Shown piece by piece: positions 20,896-28,848 of a DNA stretch of 64,000 bases. The translations under genes and the position numbers were made by a program. Below the pieces are notes generated by a model. It saw nothing but the letters and a program-made list of their open reading frames with translations, was not told where the DNA came from and searched no databases. Numbering within the stretch: position 1 is the stretch's first letter; each line of letters starts with the position of its first letter. The stretch comes from Stenotrophomonas chelatiphaga. GTDB lineage: Bacteria > Pseudomonadota > Gammaproteobacteria > Xanthomonadales > Xanthomonadaceae. Location: assembly GCF_001431535.1 (NCBI RefSeq), contig NZ_LDJK01000050.1, positions 1 to 64,000 on the forward strand. Reading direction: 5' to 3'.

Positions 20896-20972
20896 GCCCG
20901 AATAGCTCAGCCGGTTAGAGCACTTGACTGTTAATCAGGGGGTCGTTGGTTCGAGTCCAACTTCGGGCGCCA
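20896..20972 (+). tRNA. tRNA-Asn (anticodon GTT), CCA encoded
   Basis: A 77-nt cloverleaf. The acceptor arm GCCCGAA pairs with TTCGGGC (20962-20968), the D-loop is AGCTCAGCCGGTTAGAGC, and anticodon GTT at 20930-20932 sits in a 7-nt loop (CTGTTAA). The T-arm contains GGTTCGAGTCC, the discriminator is G and CCA is encoded at 20970-20972. TATACT at 20882-20887 is a candidate -10 box. Confidence 0.97.
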
Positions 20973-20980
20973 CTTTGAAA

Positions 20981-21009
20981 ACCCGCATCGCGAGATGCGG
21001 GTTTTTTTT
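20981..21009 (+). terminator. Rho-independent terminator after tRNA-Asn
   Basis: The stem ACCCGCATC (20981-20989) and GATGCGGGT (20994-21002) has a 4-nt loop GCGA, followed by eight T residues (21002-21009). Confidence 0.93.
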
Positions 21010-21050
21010 ATGTGGCATGCTGCCGTCCATCTGATGGCTGGAGCGTCACG

Positions 21051-21806
21051 ATGGGCGAGATCATGACAGCGGTGGTCGTTTTTGCCTGCCTGAGTGCGGC
21101 ATCGATCGGCATGATGTTCGTGTATCCGCGCTTGTCGGCGCGGCACCGGGACGACGAGACCAATACCGTGCTGCGGCTGGTCGCCAACATCTTCGTGGTG
21201 ATGACCTCGCTGGTGTTCGGCCTGCTGATCAATTCCTCCAAGAACACCTTCGAAACCATCGATTCGAACGTGCACGCGTTCTCGACCAGCCTGATCATGT
21301 TCGACCGCTCGCTGCGCACCTACGGCGTGGAGACCGACGAGACGCGCCGGCGACTGGTCGAGTACATCGAGGTGGCGATCGCCCATCCCGCACGCGGCAA
21401 CGATGCGTTGGTCCACCAGCGCAGCCCGGCAGCCAACGCACTGGACCAGGTCGGCGGGGCTCTGGACCGCATCGCGCCGGCCGATCGTTTCCACGAAGGC
21501 CTGCTCGCCGATGCGCGGCAGCAGTACCAGACCGTGGTGCGCCAGCGCTGGAGCATCGTCGAGCAGTCCGAAGCCAGCGTGCCGCGCTTGATCATCTGGA
21601 TGCTGATGGCATGGTTGACGCTGATCTACGGCAGCTTCGGTTATCGCGCGCCGCACAATCCGATGGTGGTCGGCATGTTCCTGGTGTCCGCCGCGTTGAT
21701 CGCCACGTCGGTGTACTTCGTGCTGGACATGAGCATCCCCTTCCATGGACCGATCCAGGTGTCCGACGCACCGCTGCGCCGCGCGCTGGCTGAAATCCAG
21801 CCCTGA
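21051..21806 (+). CDS. Bestrophin-like (DUF4239) membrane protein
   Basis: A 251-residue membrane protein with two N-terminal hydrophobic segments (AVVVFACLSAASIGMMFVYP, and LVANIFVVMTSLVFGLLINS) and two C-terminal ones. The central FSTSLIMFDRSLRTYGVETDETRR is typical of DUF4239, a family distantly related to bestrophin channels. Its function in bacteria is unclear. GGAG about 8 nt before the ATG at 21051 decides this start over the longer frame, which begins inside the terminator region. Confidence 0.82.
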   Translation: MGEIMTAVVVFACLSAASIGMMFVYPRLSARHRDDETNTVLRLVANIFVVMTSLVFGLLINSSKNTFETIDSNVHAFSTSLIMFDRSLRTYGVETDETRRRLVEYIEVAIAHPARGNDALVHQRSPAANALDQVGGALDRIAPADRFHEGLLADARQQYQTVVRQRWSIVEQSEASVPRLIIWMLMAWLTLIYGSFGYRAPHNPMVVGMFLVSAALIATSVYFVLDMSIPFHGPIQVSDAPLRRALAEIQP

Positions 21807-21816
21807 CCCGCAGTGC

Positions 21817-21845
21817 CCCGGCAGCGCCGAGCCGTGCTCGGCGGA
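21817..21845. repeat. REP-like palindrome
   Basis: The sequence GCGCCGAGCCGTGCTCGGCG, with flanking CCGGCA and GA, matches the palindrome class also seen at 37021-37089 and 51761-51967. It lies between convergent genes. Confidence 0.6.
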
Positions 21846-21864
21846 GCGCGTCACCGTCCAGGAC

Positions 21865-21893
21865 AAAAAAAGCCCGGGCACGAGGCCCGGGCT
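21865..21893 (-). terminator. Rho-independent terminator of the TonB-dependent receptor gene
   Basis: The 9-bp stem AGCCCGGGC (21871-21879) pairs with GCCCGGGCT (21885-21893). Read on the minus strand it is followed by a run of seven T (21865-21871). It lies 26 nt past the receptor stop. Confidence 0.9.
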
Positions 21894-21918
21894 GGGTCAC
21901 ATCACGCAGTGAAGCCGA

Positions 21919-24732
21919 TCAGTTGAACGTGTACTTCGCACCGACGGTGAAGTAACGGCCGATGGCACCGCTGAAGTGCAGCGGGTTGTAGTTGATGCCG
22001 CCGTAGGTCGCCGGATCCAGCGGTGCGGTGCGGTCGAACACGTTGGCCACCGAGCCGAAGATCTCCAGTCCATCCATCGCCTTCCAGTTGGCCGACAGAT
22101 CGAAGGTGGTGAACGAAGCGACCTCGCAGTTGCCCGGGGCCGGGCTGCCATCGGCGCGGAAGTTCAGGCAGTCGTCTTCCTTGGTGCCGCCGGTTTCGGC
22201 CAGGTTGTCCATCGAACTGATGTAGTTGACGATGCCGCTGACCGACCAGTCGTGGTAATTCCAGGTGGCGCCGAAGTTGATGCGGTCCTTCGGCGTGCCG
22301 ATGCAGTTGGTGACATCGCAGTTGCCGTGGGTGCCGGCGTATTCGTGGGTGGTGTCACCCTCGGTACGCTCGAACTTGCTGGTGTGGCTCCACTGCAGGT
22401 CCAGCCGCAGGTCGCCGGCGGTGCCCAGCGGGATGTCCTGGCGGATATCGGTATCGATACCTTCAACCTTCGAAGCACTGGCATTCACGTAGTTCGTGTT
22501 GATGGCCAGGATCGAGCCGGTGCCCGGCACCCCATTGAGCAGGTCGGTATCGCGCAGCACGTTGCCTGAAGCGATGGCATCGGCCGTCGAACCCTGCGCG
22601 ATTTCATTGCTGCGCTTGATCCGCCATGCGTCCACCGTGATCGACGTGGTGCGGGTCGGCTGCAACACGATGCCCAGCGAGTAGCTCTTGGACTCTTCCG
22701 CTTCCAGCAGCGGATTGGGACGGGTGATGATCGCCACCGGCTGCTGCCCGCAATCATCCTGGGTGCCGCCCGGGGCGGGGGTGCCGCCAGGGCAGCGGAC
22801 CGGATCGAGCGCATTGGAGAAGGCGGCCAGGCCACCGTCGCCGTTCTCGGCCGGGTTCGGCGCACGGAAGCCTTCGGCATACGTACCGCGCACGGCGATC
22901 CAGTCGATCGGAGTCCACTTGAAGCCGACCTTCGGGGTCACCGAATCATCGCCGCTTTCGTACTTGTCATAGCGGGCGGCGGCGGTCAGTTCCAACGATT
23001 CCAGCACCGGCGCGGCCAGTTCGGCATACGCGGCGTAGACGTTCTGGGTGCCGTCATAGGACGAGAAGCCCAACCCGATGATGTCGCCGGTATCGGTATA
23101 GGTCTGCGGCGACAGGCTGTTGGTGGTACGACGCCATTCGGTGCCCAGCGCCAGGCCCAGCGGGCCACCGGCCAGGTCCATCAGCGAGCGGTTCACCTTG
23201 AAGTCGAACATGTCCAGGCTGCTCTTGGCGGTGGCCTGGATGGTCGGGGAAATATAGTCGTACAGGCTCTGCGGATTGCCTTCCGAACCGGCACCGATGT
23301 TCCATACACCGGCCGGGCAGGCCAGGTTTCCGAGCACGCACTGCACTGCGCTGTAACGCAGGAAGCCATCGCGCTTGTTGACCAGGTTGGTGGACGAATG
23401 CAGGTAGCCGGTGTCGTAGCTCCACTCGCCCCAGGTGCCCTTGACCCCGGCCAGGAAGCGGATGAACTCGTTGTCGTTGTTGGTCACGCGCGGGCCGACA
23501 TCGAAGGCGTTGTAACGCACGCGCACCGGTTCGCCGTACGGATTGTCGGGATGCCCGACCGCCAGCACGGTGGCGCCGGGACCGCTGTTGGCGTTGACCG
23601 GACCACCGGGATAACCCCATGCACCGGACACGTTGGACGGGGTATTGTTGAAGGTGGTTTCCTTCTTGGAGTAGCCCATTTCAACGTACGCCTCAGCGCT
23701 GTCGTTGAAGGCGAAGGTCGCACGTCCGAACACGTTGACGTACTTTTCTTCCGGGCTCAGGTCACGGTAGTCGGCCATGTCCCACAGGCAGCCACCGCCC
23801 GGATCCTGCGGGGCGACACTGGAAAGTCCCGAACAGCCCGGCAGCGATTCCAGCAGGCCGGTGGTCGGGTTGAAGATGCTGCCGGTCGGCGAGTTGCCGC
23901 CGCCACTGCCGTTGCCGGTGATCGCACCGCCCAGGAACTGGCTGCCGCCGGCGCTGTAGCCCCAGCGACGCAGGTCACCGGTGCCGATCCAGTCGCGGTT
24001 GCGGCGGTCGCTGACCCGGATGCCATCGGACTTGCCCACGTCGATGCTGGCGAAGGCATTCCAGCCGTCTTCGGACAGGTTGCCGGTACCGGCGGTCAGC
24101 GTCGCCTTGCGCGCATCGCCGTCACTGTCACCGGACAGTCCGTAGGAACCGCGCAGGATCACGCCTTCGAAGTCGCTGCGCAGGATGATGTTGACCACAC
24201 CGGCGATGGCGTCCGAACCATAGGTGGCCGACGCGCCGTCCTTCAGGACTTCCACGCGCTCCACGGCATCGAGCGGGATGGTGCTGAGGTCGGTGAAGAC
24301 CTTCTGTCCGTCATCGGCCAGGCCGTAGGTGGCCATGCGTCGTCCGTTCAGCAGCACCAGGGTGGAGCCGGCGCCCAGGCCGCGCAGCGAAATGCCCGCG
24401 CCGCCGCCGGCGAAGCCGTTGCCGAAGGTCTTGGGGATGGAGCCGGAGCCGTCCGAGGTCAGGGTCTGCAGGTATTCGGCGACCGTGGTCTTGCCGGTAC
24501 GGTCGATTTCCTGGCGGGTGACCACCTGGACCGGCGACGGGGTTTCGGTATTGGTGCGCGGGATGTTGGAACCGGTGACGGTGATCCGGTCCAGGTTGGT
24601 GGCCGGGTCCTGCGCGAAGGCAGTGGTGGATCCGGCGGCCGCCAGCAGCAGCGCGCTGCCGGCAAGGATGTGGGTGATGGACGTGGCAAGCGACGTGCGG
24701 CGGCTTGCACGTGGAAGGGTCGGGTATTTCAC
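21919..24732 (-). CDS. TonB-dependent outer-membrane receptor
   Basis: A 937-residue receptor. It has a signal peptide ending AFAQ, then a short TonB-box region (LDRITVTGSNIPR). The plug domain (about 55-180) carries EYLQTL, GAGISLRGLGAGSTLVLLNG and VERVEVLKDGASATYGSDAIAGVVN. A long barrel follows, ending in the aromatic-terminated strand YFTVGAKYTFN. The plug closely follows the large xanthomonad receptor subfamily with SNIPR and STLVLLNGRRM; the ligand is unknown. A tonB gene lies 183 nt upstream in the same direction, suggesting a dedicated energiser. Confidence 0.95.
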   Translation of the reverse strand: MKYPTLPRASRRTSLATSITHILAGSALLLAAAGSTTAFAQDPATNLDRITVTGSNIPRTNTETPSPVQVVTRQEIDRTGKTTVAEYLQTLTSDGSGSIPKTFGNGFAGGGAGISLRGLGAGSTLVLLNGRRMATYGLADDGQKVFTDLSTIPLDAVERVEVLKDGASATYGSDAIAGVVNIILRSDFEGVILRGSYGLSGDSDGDARKATLTAGTGNLSEDGWNAFASIDVGKSDGIRVSDRRNRDWIGTGDLRRWGYSAGGSQFLGGAITGNGSGGGNSPTGSIFNPTTGLLESLPGCSGLSSVAPQDPGGGCLWDMADYRDLSPEEKYVNVFGRATFAFNDSAEAYVEMGYSKKETTFNNTPSNVSGAWGYPGGPVNANSGPGATVLAVGHPDNPYGEPVRVRYNAFDVGPRVTNNDNEFIRFLAGVKGTWGEWSYDTGYLHSSTNLVNKRDGFLRYSAVQCVLGNLACPAGVWNIGAGSEGNPQSLYDYISPTIQATAKSSLDMFDFKVNRSLMDLAGGPLGLALGTEWRRTTNSLSPQTYTDTGDIIGLGFSSYDGTQNVYAAYAELAAPVLESLELTAAARYDKYESGDDSVTPKVGFKWTPIDWIAVRGTYAEGFRAPNPAENGDGGLAAFSNALDPVRCPGGTPAPGGTQDDCGQQPVAIITRPNPLLEAEESKSYSLGIVLQPTRTTSITVDAWRIKRSNEIAQGSTADAIASGNVLRDTDLLNGVPGTGSILAINTNYVNASASKVEGIDTDIRQDIPLGTAGDLRLDLQWSHTSKFERTEGDTTHEYAGTHGNCDVTNCIGTPKDRINFGATWNYHDWSVSGIVNYISSMDNLAETGGTKEDDCLNFRADGSPAPGNCEVASFTTFDLSANWKAMDGLEIFGSVANVFDRTAPLDPATYGGINYNPLHFSGAIGRYFTVGAKYTFN

Positions 24733-24915
24733 AGCTCTCTCCTGACTGGGAATACGTAGTGGCGTGTCCTACCGCAGGCCCCCTTGCCCCGCGATGTCGC
24801 CAATCTAGGTTTCTTTCAGGTGACGCAAGAGTGAAATTTTGCTTAATCGGGACCGCTTTGTGACGTGCGTCAGGAAGCGGGACCGGGGGCGACCGCCGCC
24901 ACCCCCGGTCGCGCC

Positions 24916-25575
24916 TTACTCTGGCAAGGAGAACTCGATCGGCACCAGGCCCACCGATGACGTCGCCACGCCGTCCTGCATGGACGGTTCGAATCGCCAC
25001 TGGCGCAGTACCTGCTGGCGCGCAGCAAGGTCCAGCGCACGCGAACCGCTGCTGCGTTCGATGGAAACCGCCGTGGGGCGGCCCTCGGCACTGACTTCCA
25101 CCCGCAGCAGGACGGTGCCCTGTTCACGGCCGCGCAGGGCGGCGACCGGGTACGCCGGCGGCGGGGCCGAACGGTAACGCAGTTGTACGCCGGGGCCGCT
25201 GCTGGTGGGTGTACCGGTCAGCAGGGGAACGCTGGGAACCGGGGCGGGCTGGGGTTCGGCGGCGGGCACGGCGTAGGCCGGGACCTGTTCGGTGACGGTG
25301 GTAGGAGTGGGGAGCGGCGTCGGCTGGGGTTTCACCACGGTCTGCGGCGGGGCGACCTTCTGCACGACTTCCGGTGGCACCGGGGTGGGCGGCAGCGGCT
25401 TGTCCGGGGTGATCCAGCGGACCTGCGGGGCTTCACGTGGCAGCGGGGCGGCCACGTAGGCGGCGGGGATGACCAGCAGCATGAAGGCCAGCACGTGCAG
25501 CGCGATCGCGGTGCTCCATGCAGCGATGCGGGCGGGGTCGAAGCGGAGCGGGACTACCGGGTACGTACGAACCAT
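24916..25575 (-). CDS. tonB: Energy transducer TonB
   Basis: A 219-residue TonB with an N-terminal TM anchor (IALHVLAFMLLVIPAAYVAA, about 25-44) and a Pro-rich periplasmic spacer (about 50-125). A C-terminal TonB domain follows, with YPVAALRGREQGTVLLRVEVS and VLRQWRFEPSMQDG. It transmits proton-motive force to outer-membrane receptors. No exbB or exbD is adjacent. The neighbouring receptor gene is its likely partner. Confidence 0.95.
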   Translation of the reverse strand: MVRTYPVVPLRFDPARIAAWSTAIALHVLAFMLLVIPAAYVAAPLPREAPQVRWITPDKPLPPTPVPPEVVQKVAPPQTVVKPQPTPLPTPTTVTEQVPAYAVPAAEPQPAPVPSVPLLTGTPTSSGPGVQLRYRSAPPPAYPVAALRGREQGTVLLRVEVSAEGRPTAVSIERSSGSRALDLAARQQVLRQWRFEPSMQDGVATSSVGLVPIEFSLPE

Positions 25576-25726
25576 GGTTCACCTCCATGCAAGCCAGCAG
25601 GGGGACGTCATCGGGGCCGGTGGGTGCCGGTGGATCAGCAATAGCGCGGCAAGCGCGGCCTGCCCAGCGGGGCAGGCGCGCTCGTTTGGTTACGAGTCAG
25701 GTAGAGCGGAGGGCGACTGGAAACGA

Positions 25727-25853
25727 GTGACGACCAACGGTCGTCACCCACCAGGGGCGGTCGTTACCCACCAGGGGCGGTCGTCACTCACCAAGGGCGG
25801 TCGTCACCCACCAGGGGCGGTCGTCACCCACCAGGGGCGCTCGTCACCCCGCT
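25727..25853 (+). repeat. Palindrome-headed 20-bp tandem array, locus A
   Basis: A 21-bp palindrome, GTGACGACC-AAC-GGTCGTCAC (25727-25747), is followed by tandem units of GGTCGTCACCCACCAGGGGC. Units start at 25739, 25759, 25779, 25799 and 25819, with a partial at 25839; a few bases vary. The first unit overlaps the right arm of the palindrome. It occupies most of the 287-nt gap between tonB and the SIMPL gene. Confidence 0.92.
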
Positions 25854-25862
25854 GCGATGGCC

Positions 25863-26600
25863 TCAGCGGCCGAGTTCGAACACCACGTCCAGGTTCACCG
25901 ACACGGTGGTCTCACCGGCAGCCACCGGGGTGCTGGCCATGTCGGCGGCCATCGGCGCGGCGGCTGCGCGCATCATCACCGGGCGGAAGCCGCCGCCGCT
26001 GCTTTCGGAAATACTGACGATGCGGCGGACCTGCAGGCCGAGCGACCTGGCGTAGGTCTGCGCACGGGCCTGGGCCTTCTTCAGCGCGGCCAGGCGGGCT
26101 TCGTCATACACCGGTTCCGGCTGGTCGATCTCGAAGCTGGGTCCGTTGATCTGGTTGGCACCCTGCGCGGCCAGCGCGTCCAGCACCTTGCCCAGCTTGG
26201 CGATGTCACGCACCTTCAGGCTGACGGTGTTGCTGGCCTGGTAGCCGGTGATCTTCGGTGCCTCGTTTTCCGCGTAGCGGTACTGCGGGCTCAGGTTCAC
26301 CCCGCTGGTCTGTACGTCGCGCTCGGCAATGCCGGCGGCCTTGATCGCGGCCAGCACCGTGTCCATCTTCTGCGCGTTCTCGCGCATGGCGGTGTTGCCA
26401 TCCACGGCCTGGGTGACCACGCCAGCGGACAGCGTGGCGATATCCGGCACGCGGCTGGCTTCGGCGTTGGCCGATACGTTGAGCAGGGTGCCTTCCACCG
26501 GGGCGATGGCGGGGGCCGGTACGGCGGCTTGAGCGGTCACGGAAGCTCCCAGGGCGAGGGACAGGGCGAGCAGCAGGGGCGAAAGGACGGGGCGACGCAT
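25863..26600 (-). CDS. SIMPL (DUF541) domain secreted protein
   Basis: A 245-residue exported protein with a signal peptide to about residue 25 ([17 protein letters not shown]). The SIMPL/DUF541 domain follows, with [32 protein letters not shown] and a C-terminal [11 protein letters not shown]. Family members include BP26 and the E. coli oxidative-stress protein YggE. AAGGAG lies 6-7 nt before the ATG at 26600. It is divergent from maf. Confidence 0.92.
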   Translation of the reverse strand: MRRPVLSPLLLALSLALGASVTAQAAVPAPAIAPVEGTLLNVSANAEASRVPDIATLSAGVVTQAVDGNTAMRENAQKMDTVLAAIKAAGIAERDVQTSGVNLSPQYRYAENEAPKITGYQASNTVSLKVRDIAKLGKVLDALAAQGANQINGPSFEIDQPEPVYDEARLAALKKAQARAQTYARSLGLQVRRIVSISESSGGGFRPVMMRAAAAPMAADMASTPVAAGETTVSVNLDVVFELGR

Positions 26601-26729
26601 GGAGATCTCCTTGAAGGCCATCGAGGTTGCTGGCGAAGGGATGAACGCGTTGTGAGCCGGAACGGGGTTGCCGGAAACCGCGTCGCGTTGCCTGCGATTC
26701 AGGCCCTGCGCGCAGGGTATGCTGTGTCG

Positions 26730-27338
26730 ATGCTCTATCTTGCCTCCCGCTCCCCCCGCCGCAGTGAATTGCTTGCCCGCCTTGGCCGTCCGTTCCAGAC
26801 CCTGGACCTGGACGTCGCCGAAGTGCGCGCTGCCGGCGAAAGTCCGCGTGATTACGTGCAGCGGGTGGCCGCCGACAAGGCCCGCGCCGGCCTGGCTGAG
26901 GTGCTGGCCAGCGATCCAGATGCCGTGGTGGTCGGGTCGGATACCGAAGTGGTGCTGGGCGAGCGCGTGTTCGGCAAGCCTGTCGACGCCGCCGATGCCG
27001 CCGCCATGCTGGCCGCGCTGTCCGGGCGCACCCACCAGGTGATGACCGCGGTGGTGCTGGCCGCTGCCGGCGGCCTGTCGGTGGACGTGGTGGTGTCCGA
27101 GGTCACCTTCGCGGCGCTGGACGATGCCCGTATCACCGCTTACGTGGCCACCGGCGAGCCGTTCGGCAAGGCCGGTGCGTATGCCATCCAGGGAGAAGCA
27201 GAGCGCTTCATCACCCACCTGGCCGGAAGCTATTCCGGCGTGATGGGATTGCCGCTGTACCAGACCGACCGGCTGCTGGCCGGCGCCGGCTTGCCTTCCC
27301 ACCCTGTTGCCGCCACGGAGGCTGCCGTACATGTCTGA
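26730..27338 (+). CDS. maf: Maf family nucleotide pyrophosphatase (YhdE-type)
   Basis: A 202-residue house-cleaning pyrophosphatase. [18 protein letters not shown] at the start and [18 protein letters not shown] are the phosphate-binding and catalytic motifs, and [10 protein letters not shown] and [14 protein letters not shown] are the C-terminal signatures. YhdE-type Maf proteins hydrolyse dTTP and UTP. The last codons overlap the rng start by 8 nt. The maf-rng-yhdP order is the same as in E. coli. Confidence 0.95.
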   Translation: MLYLASRSPRRSELLARLGRPFQTLDLDVAEVRAAGESPRDYVQRVAADKARAGLAEVLASDPDAVVVGSDTEVVLGERVFGKPVDAADAAAMLAALSGRTHQVMTAVVLAAAGGLSVDVVVSEVTFAALDDARITAYVATGEPFGKAGAYAIQGEAERFITHLAGSYSGVMGLPLYQTDRLLAGAGLPSHPVAATEAAVHV

Positions 27339-28818
27339 AGAAATACTGGTCAACGTAACCCCCCGCGAAACCCGGGTAGCGGTGATCGAGAACGGCATGT
27401 TGCAGGAGCTGCACATCGAACGTGGCTGGCGCCGCGGCGTGGTCGGCAACATCTACAAGGGAAAGGTGCAGCGGGTGATGCCCGGCATGCAGGCCGCCTT
27501 CGTTGAAGTGGGGTTGGAGCGCGCCGCGTTCCTGCACGCCAACGACGTGGTGCGGCCGGCCCCGGTGGCCAGTCCGGACACCGACGGCACCACGTTGCCG
27601 CCGCCGTCCAGCGTGCCCATCGTGGAGCTGCTGCGTGACGGCCAGGACATCGTGGTGCAGGTGGTCAAGGACCCCATCGGCACCAAGGGCGCACGCCTGA
27701 CCACGCAGATCAGCATTCCCTCGCGTTACATGGTGCTGCTGCCGCAGTCCAAGGTGGTCGGCGTTTCGGCGCGCATCGAAGACGAAGGCGAGCGCGCACG
27801 GCTGAAGGCGCTGGTGACCGAGCTGTCGGCCCAGCACGGCGGCTACGGCTACATCGTGCGCACCAACGCCGAAGGCCAGCCGGCCGAAGCGATCGCCGAG
27901 GACGTGGCCTACCTGTCGCGGGTCTGGAACGTGGTCGAGCGGCGTGGCCGCGAAGCCGCCTCGTGCAGCGTGATCTATGAAGACCTGAGCCTGCCGCTGC
28001 GTTCGGTCCGCGACCTGATCCGCAAGGACGTGGACAAGGTGAAGGTCGATTCCAAGGAAACCTTCGTGCAGCTGCAAGCCTTCGTGGCCAAGTACATGCC
28101 GGTGCTGGCCGAGAAGCTGGAACTGTACGCCGGCGACCGCCCGATCTTCGACATGTTCGGGGTGGAGGACGAGATCGGCCGCGCGCTGGACAAGCAGGTG
28201 CCGCTGAAATCCGGCGGCTACCTGGTGATCGACCAGACCGAAGCGATGACCACCATCGACGTCAACACCGGTTCGTTCGTCGGCCAGCGCAACCTGGAAG
28301 AAACCGTCTACCGGACCAACCTGGAAGCGGCGCAGGCCGTGGCCAGGCAGCTGCGGCTGCGCAACCTCGGCGGCATCATCATCATCGACTTCATCGACAT
28401 GGTGGACGCCGAGCACCGCCGCCAGGTGCTGCGCACGCTGGAAAAAGCGCTGGCCCGCGACCATGCCAAGACCACGGTGTACGACTTCTCGCCGCTGGGC
28501 CTGGTGGAGATGACGCGCAAGCGCACGGTGGAAAGCCTGGAGCGCCAGCTGTCGGAAACCTGCCCGCAATGCAGCGGCCGCGGCAGCATCAAGACCACCG
28601 AAACGGTCACCTACGAAATCTTCCGCGAGATCACCCGTGCGGTGCGCCAGTTCGAGGCGGCGCGCCTGCTGGTGATCGCCTCGTCGAAGGTGGTGGCCCG
28701 CATCACCGACGAGGAATCCACCGCCGTTGCCGAGCTGGAGGAATTCCTCGGCAAGAGCATCCGCTTCCAGGCGGACGACCAGTACCTGCAGGAACAATTC
28801 GATGTGGTCCTGCTCTGA
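27331..28818 (+). CDS. rng: Ribonuclease G
   Basis: A 495-residue RNase E/G family endoribonuclease involved in 16S rRNA 5' maturation and mRNA decay. It has an N-terminal S1 domain (about 35-125). Catalytic Asp residues lie in TIDVNTGSF (D310) and IIIIDFIDM (D353, with D356 close by). The zinc-link Cys pair is at C411 and C414 (CPQCSGRGS). It lacks the long C-terminal scaffold of RNase E. The start MSEEILVNV overlaps the maf 3' end. Confidence 0.96.
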   Translation: MSEEILVNVTPRETRVAVIENGMLQELHIERGWRRGVVGNIYKGKVQRVMPGMQAAFVEVGLERAAFLHANDVVRPAPVASPDTDGTTLPPPSSVPIVELLRDGQDIVVQVVKDPIGTKGARLTTQISIPSRYMVLLPQSKVVGVSARIEDEGERARLKALVTELSAQHGGYGYIVRTNAEGQPAEAIAEDVAYLSRVWNVVERRGREAASCSVIYEDLSLPLRSVRDLIRKDVDKVKVDSKETFVQLQAFVAKYMPVLAEKLELYAGDRPIFDMFGVEDEIGRALDKQVPLKSGGYLVIDQTEAMTTIDVNTGSFVGQRNLEETVYRTNLEAAQAVARQLRLRNLGGIIIIDFIDMVDAEHRRQVLRTLEKALARDHAKTTVYDFSPLGLVEMTRKRTVESLERQLSETCPQCSGRGSIKTTETVTYEIFREITRAVRQFEAARLLVIASSKVVARITDEESTAVAELEEFLGKSIRFQADDQYLQEQFDVVLL

Positions 28819-28848
28819 TCTTTACCGGCCGGTTGCCGGCCAGGGCCG

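Noticed and set aside
20896-20972. Integrated genomic island with flanking att sites at tRNA-Asn
   Set aside because: No integrase gene and no second copy of the tRNA 3' end were seen up to 27 kb, so only an accessory block is claimed.
20931-21881. A 316-codon minus-strand frame overlapping tRNA-Asn and the DUF4239 gene
   Set aside because: It reads through the tRNA and terminator and has no domain; the plus-strand membrane protein has a clear ribosome-binding site and membrane helices.
25727-25853. CRISPR array
   Set aside because: The units are contiguous 20-bp repeats without unique spacers, and no cas genes are present; the same applies to 36841-36952 and 46692-46857.
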